This document shows, piece after piece, positions 23,536-33,101 of a stretch of 64,000 bases of DNA (the first letter of the stretch is position 1; each line of letters starts with the position of its first letter). This stretch comes from Aotearoamyces nothofagi. Lineage: Eukaryota; Ascomycota; Leotiomycetes; Leotiales; Tympanidaceae. The stretch is taken from positions 207,808 to 271,807 of the forward strand of contig JADDTR010000029.1 of the NCBI GenBank assembly GCA_015345905.1, written 5' to 3'. Made by a program: the position numbers and the translations under genes. A model generated the notes under the pieces. It was given only the letters and a program-made list of their open reading frames with translations, had not been told where the DNA came from and searched no databases.

Positions 23536-23664
23536 GCCGGAATGGCGCAGTGGTATGTTTTCCACTCCTGAAGATTACTTCGGGATATCGAGTATTAACG
23601 TGTCAATAGGTAACGCGTCGCACTTGTAATGCGAAGATCCCCAGTTCAATTCTGGGTTTCGGCA
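23536..23664 (+). tRNA. tRNA-Thr (anticodon UGU) with 57-nt insert in the D-loop
   Basis: Without the insert 23553-23609 the gene folds as a perfect 72-nt tRNA: acceptor GCCGGAA/TTTCGGC with discriminator A, D-arm from GCGC, anticodon stem TCGCA/TGCGA with loop CTTGTAA (anticodon TGT, reads ACA), and T-arm CCCAG/CTGGG with loop TTCAATT. The Pol III A box (TGGCGCAGTGG) and B box (AGTTCAATTC) are intact, and a T5 terminator follows. No intron is present at the canonical 37/38 site. The D-loop insert is described separately. No stem of the tRNA body shows decay, which argues that the gene is used. Confidence 0.9.
23553..23609 (+). other. 57-nt intron-like insert inside the tRNA D-loop
   Basis: The insert starts GTATGT (perfect fungal 5' splice site), has TATTAAC as a branch-point-like sequence 11-16 nt before its end, and ends AATAG. 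Removing it exactly from GT to AG leaves the standard D-loop AGTGGTAA. It also contains a 7-bp hairpin, CCTGAAG..CTTCGGG, with loop ATTA (one G-T pair). The GGTA sequence occurs at both ends, so a target duplication or introner-type insertion is equally compatible with the ends. Confidence 0.75.
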
Positions 23665-23670
23665 GACAAA

Positions 23671-23682
23671 TCTTTTTCTTTT
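23671..23682 (+). terminator. Pol III terminator of tRNA-Thr
   Basis: A T5 run followed by a T4 run, separated by one C, begins 7-9 nt after the tRNA 3' end, the usual place for RNA polymerase III termination. Confidence 0.8.
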
Positions 23683-24011
23683 GGTGATCTCTTTTGGTGG
23701 TTTCATGCTTTTTTTGTGTTTTTGTTGTGTTTTTTTTGTTTCGCCTGAATAAGCGGAACGGAGAAAACGCGGGGTATCACCATTAGACCTAATTTAACAG
23801 TTGGGATAAGCCACCCAGCAGAATAGGACCGTCTCTCTATTCTCGCCATGACCTAATGTGATATTTTACTTGAGCTTTGGTCCTTTTTTCAGATGTTGTT
23901 CAACACATCTAACATGTGGTTAAGTCCATCTTGGACCCTGAGAAGTTGTATGATATACATTAGGGATCGCTATCTTAATCATAATCATAGACCTCATAAA
24001 CCAATATCGAC
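23683..24011. other. Intergenic region, T-rich on the left
   Basis: About 330 bp between the tRNA terminator and the 3' end of the myosin light-chain gene. It has T-rich stretches but no gene or repeat. Confidence 0.4.
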
Positions 24012-24924
24012 CTATTCCTCCTCCTTTGCATCCTTGGCATTCTCACCAGAGATAGCTCCCACAAATTCCTGGTATTTAAAAACCTCACCCCTCTTTCCCA
24101 TGCCCACATCTTTTCCAAATGCTCTCCTACCGCTAAACCCATGTACAACCTTATTAACCTCTCGCTCTGTCAAAGGGCTCTCACCTGGTTCAGGGGCGGT
24201 GTGTAAGAGCGCATCTCGGAGTTCAGCTAGGTCTATTTGCCCACTGTCATCATCATCGAATGCAGCAAGGGCGGAGAAGAGTTCAGTAGGAGGTGATAGA
24301 GATGCGAGGAGTGTTGAAATTTGAGTAAGAAAAGTTGGTAGCGTGAGAGTCTGCGAGGTTGATGGCGGAAAGAAGGGTGCTACATCTGATGAAGAAGAGG
24401 GTAGGCCTGCAAACCAATTAGTCGTCTGTTGGTCCTTACCGATGAAATGGCCATAAGTGCATACCAAGTTGTCTCAACATATCCGCTACATCATCTCTTT
24501 TAACTACACCATCACTATCACGATCTAATATCTGAAACCCTTCCCGCAATTCCCGAACCTGTCCTGGCCGCAGCTTCGAGAGCGCATTGGCATCGGGCTG
24601 CGTTTGTGGCGAGCCTATCATTGCTCCTGCCCTTGGGCTCGAGCTCGCTCCCCTCGTTGGCGACAATTCCTGTTCTCGTTTGGGTGTTATACCTGCTACG
24701 AGACCCCGAGGTGTCCAGCTGTTGGCATCAGTACTGGGCGTAACGGGCGCAGCAAGCTTCGAAGGCATCCCCATGGTCTTCGTGGGGGAAGCTGTGGGAG
24801 TAGTAGTGTTTGTGGTAGTGGAGTTTCTTAACGGGGAAGGAGACGCGGGGGATTCTGGTCTGCGGAATGGAGATGATCGAGGAGAGCCATAGGAAAGAGG
24901 AGACGGTTTGTATGAAGTTGGCAT
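24012..24924 (-). CDS. rlc1: Myosin II regulatory light chain (Rlc1-like, EF-hand)
   Basis: Exons 24465-24924 and 24012-24406 (58-nt intron GTATGC..TGCAG) give 284 aa. The C-terminal about 160 residues form two EF-hand lobes: an apparently intact loop DRDSDGVVKRDD in LREGFQILDRDSDG (about residue 130), and a later loop DDDDSGQIDLAE. The end, EVNKVV...GEVFKYQEFVGAISG, parallels the end of S. pombe Rlc1, which binds the IQ motif of type II myosin in the cytokinetic ring. The Ser/Pro/Thr-rich N-terminal extension of about 110 residues is longer than in yeasts and holds many SP/TP sites, a likely place for phosphorylation. It could instead be another calmodulin-like protein, but the family match of the C-terminus favours Rlc1. 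The gene is divergent from AFI1. Confidence 0.8.
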
Positions 24925-25559
24925 CGACTAGGTGAAAGCTACAATTAGTCCATGACTACTGTACGTAATGTATATGATGCAAGGTAAAAGATAGCTGCAA
25001 CGCGTCACATTAAGCTCTTACCATGGCTGGTTGCTGGGGGTTCCCTGCCCTGGCAGGACTGCTAGGAAATAGAATAGAAGTATAGTTGTGGAGGTACAGA
25101 AGCACCAAAATTGTAGGTTTGCTGGTACAGAATATATCTCCAAAACTGATCAAGCCTAAGACTAGTGAACGGCTGCTGTGGTGTTGTATGGATTCTAGAT
25201 GTCTCCCAGCTTGATGTAAACAAACCGTGCGGCTGCCGAAAGCTTGCCTGCGCCGCCTTGCTGCGCGCTAAGATATCGCCCAACCTTAAATTCCTAGGCT
25301 TGTCAGGGGAAAATACATTGCGAGTAAGGGGTCCAAGTCATCCTTGGCTCTGAGTATCCTCATGCCTCCGCACATAACCATACTTCAGCATTAAGAGAAT
25401 CCCGACCCTCTTGAAACTTATGCAATTCGAATCTAGCCTACTCACGAACCCATTCAGCGAGAAATCGCATATTCTTAAGCTGTAGCATGCTTTCGGGCCG
25501 CGTTTAACAAGCGCATCGAACATCCCTCACTACAGCTTGGCCCATCGACTGGTACGTTG
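24925..25559. promoter_or_regulatory. Shared upstream region of rlc1 and afi1
   Basis: A 635-bp gap between divergent start codons. It must hold both promoters. I see no striking motif or repeat. Confidence 0.45.
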
Positions 25560-28099
25560 ATGGCGTCCCCGCAAATAGCCCATCAGGCAATGTATCGCCC
25601 GCCTACAAATGGCACTACAAGTTCAGCTGGGAGTGCAATCAATCGAAGGACCTCTCTCTCCTCCTTTCCCTCCTCTCGTTCACCGTCGCAGATGTCGCGT
25701 CACTCGCGCCCTTCGAGGTCTCCTCAACCGCCCAGGCTTGACACTCGACTGTCAGACCCAAATTTTGCCTCGAACTCGAAAACTCCCTCCAGCGGAGTAT
25801 CTTCTCAGCACTCGTCATTATCGGCGCCTCGCAAATACAATCCAGATGCCCATCCACCTAGAAAGCTGAAATCACAATACCCTCGTAATGATACAGAAAA
25901 CCATGTGGAGTATATACTTGTTGCGTCCTTCGATATTGATAGAGGCCCGATTATGGAACATCAATACCCTGTGGCAATCACGGGGGATGAGCATATGTTG
26001 GCGGAGCTGATGTTGCCTGATCAGGCCCATGTCCGTAATCAGGATTGGACTATTTTCTTCCTACACAAAGATACTACACAAGAAGAGGAGGATGCAGCGG
26101 TGAAGGCGGAAAAGCGTAGACGAAGGCGGAGGAAAAGGGACATAGTCGCGGGCCTGGTTGTGCCGGATGAAGATGAGGATGCTGAACAAGATGACCTTTC
26201 AGAGCTAGGGAATGAGAGCTCTGATGATAGTGAGCCAGAAGGCGGCGAGGGCCCTCCTCTCATATATGTTTTGAATTTAGTGAACACCAAGCAAGACAAG
26301 ACGGCAAAGAGAGGGGCTGTTGTTAAGGCAATGGCAATCTGCACGCGCCACCCATTTTTACACATATATAAGGCAAGTCTCTCTTCTATATATAATCTAT
26401 AAATCTAACATGCTATAGCCGTTATTATTGTTAGCCCTGGAGGAATACTTCAAGGCACCCCACCCGACGACGCTGGCGTCATTGTATAATGCTGTTAATA
26501 CCATGGACCTATCCCTTATGCCACGGCTGACACTCCTGGAGAGATATTTGTTACAAGCCAGTGAAAACAAGGATCTTTTTGTCGAAAAGTTTGAACAGTT
26601 GATTCAGATGCGCATTGCTGAGGATAGCGGTGATCGACATCCAGACCCTTCTACTATAGATTTCTCTGTAAGTCCAGAGAGACGTCGGGATTTCTCTCGA
26701 AATGGGACAAAAGCCCATGTTCAGATGCATTCAGAGTACTCCGTTCCTAGAGATACCCATGAATTCGAGACGCGGGTTATCTATAATGGTATACCTATCC
26801 CGATTAAAGTTCCAGTTGCAATTTCTCCTGAGACTGTCGGCGACTTTTCTCTCATAAAATTGATACAGACTTTCGCAGAGCCGCATGCAAAATCACCTCA
26901 ACCATTCACTCTACATCAGCACCTTACCACTGGCGGTGCTTATACCCACCCTATCATAGTCCTCGTGAACGCTATGCTCACGCAGAAGAGAGTCATATTC
27001 CTTGGCTACAACCGTCCATCTGGCGAAGTAGCTGAAGCTGTTCTTGCAGCTTGTGCATTGGCTTCAGGTGGAATTCTTCGTGGGTTCACACGGCACGCCT
27101 TTCCATATACGGACCTGAGTAAGATAGACGATCTTCTCAAGGTCCCAGGATTCATTGCTGGAGTGACAAACCCAACATTTGAGAACCATCCTGAATGGTG
27201 GGACGTTCTCTGCGATTTGCCTACCGGTCGAATGAAGATCAGTAATAGGATGGAGCCTGCCCCTCTTACTGAAGGCTTAGTTTATTTCCAGCAACAGAAC
27301 CCCCAAATTTCTAGCGCAGCAAGTGTAGCTAATTCCCTAGGGCCCTCTACAAATGATCCCACAGGCGATGCAGCATTCTTGAACGATGTATTACGAAGTA
27401 TTGCTGCTCGCCATGGGGAGGGTGTTATTCGCGCAAAATGGAGAGACTGGGTGAGCAAATTTACACGAATAGCTGCGGCTTTTGAAGAAAGCGTGTATGG
27501 AGCAAGTGCACTTTATATCGGCGGTGGTGAAGCAGATATTGCCGCCATCGGTGTTACCGGCCATGGGTATGTCTGGAGTGATGAAGCAGCGAAGCAGAGA
27601 GAACTTGCTGGTGGGGTGAGCAGGATCGAAGGATGGCGAAATACTCGAAGCTACTATAGCTATATCCAGGCAAGTATCATTTCATGCCATGAGGAGTATT
27701 GACTAACAGACATAGGATCTCGCCCAACTCTATACGTTTCGCCCTCTGAAAGCTCTTGATTTGCATCATTTACACGATCGTCTTCGCACTCAGAAGTTAA
27801 CCCCTGCAGCTTCACGCGAAATCTACCTAACATTATCAAAATTTACACATTCATACGATGAGATTTGCCAACTACTCACCGTCGCGCCGGAATCGCACGC
27901 AGGGCTGTTTTATGTCGCTTTAGGATTGTTTCACAAGGACCACGACGTGAGGTTGAAAGTAGTAGATCTTTTGGAGAGAATCGGTGAGCACGAGGCTGGT
28001 CGGCACTGGTGGACCGCATTGAGTCGATTTGAGAAGCTTGCCTTTATCAGGATTAAAAGGGAGGCAGAAGCAGATATGAGAACTACTTTGAGTAGCTAA
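25560..28099 (+). CDS. afi1: Afi1-like polarity protein (AFI1 N-terminal and SPA/DENN domain)
   Basis: Exons 25560-26372, 26419-27669 and 27716-28099 give 815 aa. Both introns (46 nt each) begin with GC, in the contexts AAG|GCAAGT and CAG|GCAAGT, and no GT donor restores the frame. The conserved part starts with [22 protein letters not shown], the typical opening of Afi1 N-terminal domains, is interrupted by a charged K/R- then D/E-rich insert, and continues through [18 protein letters not shown] and the region [24 protein letters not shown], typical of DENN/SPA (stabilisation of polarity axis) domains. Yeast Afi1 binds the GTPase Arf3 and helps set polarity at the cell cortex. The N-terminal about 110 residues are Ser-rich. 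The codon before the ATG, TTG at 25557, is not a start. Confidence 0.9.
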
Positions 28100-28443
28100 G
28101 AAGGCGGAGGACCCGCGAGGAGTTCTGGATTTGCGACACGGCAAAGCTAGTGCTTGCAAGGTAAATGATATGAATCACGGGATTACGATCACGACCAGGA
28201 TGACTTTTCTTATTCTGGAAGCTGGATTGGGACTATCGGAAATTTGCAGCATTATTATTGAGCTTGAGAATACATTTCCTTATTTGGGTGTGGAGCCGCC
28301 GGGATTGATAGCGGGGTCCTTAGTCGAGGGGTAGCTGTAACGTCATTAAATATTCAAACAGGCCGTCAACTACCTTATTCTCACAACCACAACCACTATA
28401 TCCAGTATTCGTGAATTGTGCAAGATATCGATTAAGTCTCAAG
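28100..28443. other. Intergenic region
   Basis: About 340 bp holding the afi1 3' UTR and the promoter of the formylglutathione hydrolase gene. Nothing else is visible. Confidence 0.4.
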
Positions 28444-29446
28444 ATGTCATTCAAAACTACAGCAACTATCGCTTCTTTTGGAGGAAAACTCCTTAAGCTC
28501 ACTCACAATGCGCATACTACAGGCACTGAAATGGCCCTGAACTTGTATCTCCCGCCTCAAGCCTCTCAACACAAAGTCCCTGTCCTTTTTTACCTCGCTG
28601 GCCTTACGTGTACAGGCGATAACGGAGCCGAGAAAGGATTCTTCCAATATGGCGCAAGCCAAAAAGGCATAGCTGTTGTGTTTCCCGACACAAGTCCAAG
28701 TACGTCTAAGCCCTGTTTCTACTATTAAATCACACCTAATCTAGTATAGGAGGACTTAAAATACAAGGCGAAGATGACGCATATGACTTCGGTTCCGGTG
28801 CGGGGTTTTACATTGATGCAACAAAAGAGCCGTGGTCAAAGAACTACAACATGTACAGCTATATCACCTCCGAGCTCCCCAACGCTCTCTACAACGAGTT
28901 CTCTGAACTGGATAGCTCCAGAGTCAGTATTACCGGCCATTCAATGGGTGGTCACGGCGCCTTGACATTGTTCTTGAAGAACCCAGGAAAGTATAAGAGT
29001 GTCAGTGCCTTTGCGCCAATCAGTAATCCGAGCAAGGCACCGTGGGGAGAGAAAGCCTTCAACGGGTACCTTGGCGATAATAAGGAGCAATGGAAAGAAT
29101 GGGATGCGACAGAGTTAATTAAGAAGTGGAAAGGAGACTTGGATGTGCTGATAGATGTGGTGCGTTCCTAACTGTTAACATATAAAAGCCAGTATATTAA
29201 CAGTCTTAGGGAATGAATGACAACTTTTACAAGCAAAAACAACTTCTCCCAGAAAATTTCGTCCAGGCCGCCAAAGAAGTGGGCAAGAGCCAAGGCGTGG
29301 TGGTGAGATATCAAGATGTAAGATGCTTGTTGGCGCACTAAATACTCTTGCTGACCTGGGAATAGGGCTATGATCACAGCTACTACTTTATTTCCACATT
29401 CTCGACCGACCACATCAACCATGCCGCTAAATACCTCTTTGCATAG
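28444..29446 (+). CDS. S-formylglutathione hydrolase (esterase D family)
   Basis: Four exons, 28444-28699, 28750-29159, 29210-29317 and 29366-29446, give 284 aa, the usual length of the family. The enzyme hydrolyses S-formylglutathione to formate and glutathione, the last step of glutathione-dependent formaldehyde disposal in the cytosol. Splicing restores [19 protein letters not shown], a hallmark stretch, and [13 protein letters not shown]. The serine-hydrolase elbow [10 protein letters not shown], the Asp segment DVGMNDNFY and the His segment GYDHSYYFI supply the catalytic triad. The third intron falls just before GYDH. No targeting signal is evident. Confidence 0.95.
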
Positions 29447-29777
29447 TATGTCTCACCAGCTGCTTCTTAAAGCATACCAACTTACCTTCATAGAAGCGAG
29501 TTCAATAAACGACAGAAATTGTAGTTAACGAAAATACAAATATCACGTTTACATATCTCACAGGTTGTGATACAGGTGGACTGTGGCAGTGTGCAATACG
29601 GATGTGAAGATCTCCATTATTTTTGCTTTTATTTAACAGTCCACTATGGAGACTTTCTAGATCCGGGACGCCAATTTTTGTACCCTAACCCGAGTCCAAT
29701 ACAATGCCATGCATGTCGCTAAGTAATCACAAGTGAGCAAGTGGTCGAATATCGGAGCAAGGCTCCTCTCGCGTTTC
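29447..29777. other. Intergenic region between convergent genes
   Basis: About 330 bp containing the 3' ends of the formylglutathione hydrolase and RPB6 transcripts. Nothing else is visible. Confidence 0.4.
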
Positions 29778-30494
29778 TCATGTGAGAAGTTCTTCGCACG
29801 TCCAATCCTCGTACCTTGAAAGATATTGTTAGAATGATTAAAAGAGCGACTAAACAAGAATAGACTGACCATCCATCTGGCATATATCGTCTAACAATTA
29901 GTGGAATCTTCTTCTCGGACAACTCCTTGATTGCAATCTGTAGTGGATCCGTCTCTCCCTCAAGGTCAACGAGCACAGGTGCATTCATACTATGCTGCAG
30001 TTAGCACCCCATCCAAAACGATGCCCCCAAATGAGCTTCAGAAAAGAAATAAGGTCGAACCTAATCTGCAAAGCCCTTGTGCCTAAAATTCTCGCTCTCT
30101 CATACTTCGTCATATACGGCGTAGTGGTCCTCTGATCATTTGGAATCTTCTTATCCTTCGGCGCCTTATCACCTCCCTTTCCTCTAGTAGCTGCAGCTGC
30201 TGGGTCACCCGAGACGACTACACCTCGATCGCCAGTTGTGAGGAGCTGGTCAGGGTTCTGACCGGCTTGGATATCGTCTACATTACCATTCGTCTCGGCC
30301 TCGGGATCATAGGGCTCAGCTGGCTCTTCTGGATCATAGTCGGGTTCATCATTTTCGTATCCTGGGGATAATCTGAGAGGGGGTTGATCAGGATGCTGTA
30401 TTAAGGAAGGACAAAGGGTTTGCAACGAGGGGCTCTTTGCGCGAGCACCGCAGACTCACCCTCCAGCATCATCATCTCCACCAAAATCAGACAT
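29778..30494 (-). CDS. rpb6: RNA polymerases I, II and III shared subunit Rpb6 (ABC23)
   Basis: Four exons on the minus strand, 30460-30494, 30061-30372, 29870-29989 and 29778-29814, give 167 aa. The reading is [23 protein letters not shown]..., an acidic N-terminus, then [19 protein letters not shown], the nearly invariant Rpb6 core, [41 protein letters not shown] and the end TCEELLT. Rpb6 clamps the largest subunit of all three nuclear RNA polymerases and is essential. Only these splice choices keep the frame; in particular exon 2 must begin at 30372 (CTCAG acceptor) and not at the nearer CCCCAG. The gene is head to head with TFIIIA. Confidence 0.93.
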
Positions 30495-30831
30495 CTTGTC
30501 GATATAATAACCAAGTGCTTGAGGTCTTGCGCAGAAGTCGAGGTGTCACTGAAAACGTTGTTTGTGGTGATGGACTCGATGTCTAGTTGATCACAGAAAT
30601 TTGGAGCCTTGTCGCAAGAAGCTCGGCGTAGAAATTTGAACGCTCAGGCTTGAATTCTCTCGCTAAGAGATTACACTAAGTCACTACTGTCCCCGACACA
30701 TAAACGGGGTTGGAAATTAAGGTTTGCAAGGGGTTAGAACATTTTGAATACATACCGCCTCGAACATTTTGTTCCAAACACACCCCCAACTCGATATTCT
30801 TTTTAACAATACATCTGCAGATGGTTACAAT
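30495..30831. promoter_or_regulatory. Shared promoter of RPB6 and TFIIIA
   Basis: A 337-bp gap between divergent start codons of two transcription-machinery genes. Both promoters and 5' UTRs must lie here; I see no clear binding motif. Confidence 0.5.
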
Positions 30832-32571
30832 ATGGCAGATGTAGGCACGAAGCGTAAGGCGACGGGCTCGCTGGAAGATGCTGCGAAGCGGATGCGTATC
30901 GAAAAGCCCTCGTTGGTTGGTATGATAAAAATTGACTCCATTAATATTATGCCAATGCTGATGCAGGCCACAGATTCTGACAATCACGAAGTTGAATACG
31001 AAGACGAGGACAAATATTCAGATCAGCAAGATGGAGATGTCTCGGAAGATGGTGAATCTCATCTCGTAGATACTCCCATCACTCCATTCTCGCCATCCCG
31101 AAAGTTTCCATCCGAGCACAAGACCATCAAATGCACCTACGAAGGCTGTACTAAGACGTTCAACAGACCCGCCCGGCTACTATCCCACATACGATCCCAT
31201 ACAAATGAAAGACCTTTTGTATGCCTCTATGATGATTGCGACAAAGCATACCTAGAGGAGAAACATCTGAAGCAACACATCAAAGGATCCCATACGCATG
31301 AACGGGAACATCAATGTGATTGGGAGGGATGTGGAAAGAGTTTTCTGACCGCTACAAGGCTACGAAGACACCAAGCTGCACATGCAGGACATGAAAGGTT
31401 TCGATGCATAGGGTTTCCTCCATGCGACCAGACATTCAGGAAGCATCAAACTCTGCAACGCCACATTCGTTCGGACCATTTCGAACTTGCTCCTTTCCCG
31501 TGCACACATATTGATCCTGTCACTCAGTTACCTTGTAATGCAGGATTTGACTCTGGCGGGGCTCTACGGAAGCACGAAGATAGAGTCCATGGAGCCCTGC
31601 GATTCTGGTGTGACGAATGCATTTCATCAGGTCCCTTAAGCAACGGCGGCGCTTCTACCCAAGTTGGATTCACCACTAAAGCTGAGCTTCTGAGGCACTT
31701 CCGCAACGAGCATGCAAATTGCTTATTTTGCGATCTCAAATGTTCTAGCCAACGTGAGCTGCAGAAGCACGTCGAGACGTATCACTCAGCACCAAAGTCC
31801 TCAGTACCGGCCTCCAAGAATGTCCCATGCACATACCCGGGCTGTGGCAAGAAATTCACAAAGAAATATAATCTCAGTGTCCATGTCCGTACAGCTCACA
31901 ATGGAGAGCGATTTATCTGTGGACAATTCGACTTAGCCAAGTCCCTCGAACTCGCCTCCTGGGATGGCGAAAGCGCTTGTGGCAAGGATTTCGTCTCAAA
32001 AGTTAACCTAGAAGACCATGTCAGGACGCAACATCTCGGCATTCCAAGTGTTGTCAACGCTAGAAGAATCAAGAAGAGCGGCGTCGGAGCCAAGCCCCGA
32101 AAACCAAAGGATGAGAACAACGACGCCATCAACTTGCTAACCGGGGCTAGCTATGCTCAGGACGAGACTCGCAACATATCCTGCTTTCTCCCCGACTGTC
32201 CCTGGATGTTCACGCGCGAATATGACCTGCAACTCCACCTCCGGAGCAAGCACGGCTTCGATTCTACCGGCATCGAGACCACCATCGACGACTCGCTAGT
32301 CAATTTCGAGGCCGAAAGTTTCGCCGAAGATGCCGGCCGTGTACAGTTAGACCTGTTGTACGATCAAGCCAACTTGGACTGGGAGATGCAGCAACGGACT
32401 GCAGATGGAGGTCCATTTTGGATTGGTGCAGACCAGAATGTCGAGACGACATATCACGATGGCGATGCATGGTCCCAAGAAGAGGCCGAAATGAGGAGAT
32501 TGATTGATCTGGATGCTACTTCAAGTACGCAGTATTCGCCATTTTTGGATCCATCTTTGGAACAATTTTGA
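30832..32571 (+). CDS. Transcription factor TFIIIA-like, ten C2H2 zinc fingers
   Basis: One exon of 579 aa from the ATG at 30832; the frame runs back to a TTG at 30769 that is not a start. Ten C2H2 fingers follow an acidic N-terminal part, beginning KCTYEGCTKTFNRPARLLSH at about residue 100. Fingers 1-5 are closely packed with TFIIIA-like linkers, finger 6 carries a long insert, finger 9 has an unusually long Cys-Cys spacing, and finger 10 (CFLPDCPWMF) is separated by a basic linker (KKSGVGAKPRKPKDE). Nine to ten fingers with this arrangement mark fungal TFIIIA, which binds the internal promoter of 5S rRNA genes for RNA polymerase III and also binds 5S RNA. The acidic C-terminal tail is less conserved. 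A different multi-finger factor cannot be excluded. Confidence 0.85.
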   Translation: MADVGTKRKATGSLEDAAKRMRIEKPSLVGMIKIDSINIMPMLMQATDSDNHEVEYEDEDKYSDQQDGDVSEDGESHLVDTPITPFSPSRKFPSEHKTIKCTYEGCTKTFNRPARLLSHIRSHTNERPFVCLYDDCDKAYLEEKHLKQHIKGSHTHEREHQCDWEGCGKSFLTATRLRRHQAAHAGHERFRCIGFPPCDQTFRKHQTLQRHIRSDHFELAPFPCTHIDPVTQLPCNAGFDSGGALRKHEDRVHGALRFWCDECISSGPLSNGGASTQVGFTTKAELLRHFRNEHANCLFCDLKCSSQRELQKHVETYHSAPKSSVPASKNVPCTYPGCGKKFTKKYNLSVHVRTAHNGERFICGQFDLAKSLELASWDGESACGKDFVSKVNLEDHVRTQHLGIPSVVNARRIKKSGVGAKPRKPKDENNDAINLLTGASYAQDETRNISCFLPDCPWMFTREYDLQLHLRSKHGFDSTGIETTIDDSLVNFEAESFAEDAGRVQLDLLYDQANLDWEMQQRTADGGPFWIGADQNVETTYHDGDAWSQEEAEMRRLIDLDATSSTQYSPFLDPSLEQF

Positions 32572-33101
32572 TTTGGAAGAGAAACTTCTATTACGTCCTA
32601 CTACAGCGCAGTTATGAGAGTCATATTGCAGAATTTGCATCTTGCTGTTTCAGATATCCATTGGCTTCATCAAAGCTTGCAAGTGCCGGTACTTTGCCTT
32701 TTATTGGGAATTGTTTCGAGGGCGGCTATAATACATAAATGTCAAATTGCACCACTGAATGAACCTTTACTTTGTTTTCGTCTTAATGTTCCGATTCGGA
32801 TACTTTTACAGCAGCTCTGCAGCATACCACCCACCCGCCTCTGCCCTTCCTAAAGCATCGCCAAAAATCCCTTATAAACAATGCCAAGCCGTATACTAAT
32901 GGCAATCAAAGCAAAACTACAGCGATAACCCAAGCAGTATAAATAAACACTCGTACGCCAGCCATCGATGCACCAATCCACCCGAGACAGAAAAACATCG
33001 ACCTTATAGCATTTTGTAAAGGCCGGGTGTAGATATTGAAAACAGCAAAATCAAGACGCGAGAACATCATTTCTTCTAACATGACAAGGATATGGCTAGA
33101 A
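32572..33101. other. Intergenic region between convergent genes
   Basis: About 530 bp containing 3' ends of the TFIIIA and Nrm1-like genes. No gene or repeat is visible. Confidence 0.4.

Noticed and set aside
30920-30966. Possible intron near the start of the TFIIIA gene (GTATGA..GATGCAG)
   Set aside because: Removing these 47 nt shifts the frame into a stop a few codons later; the unspliced frame is open throughout.
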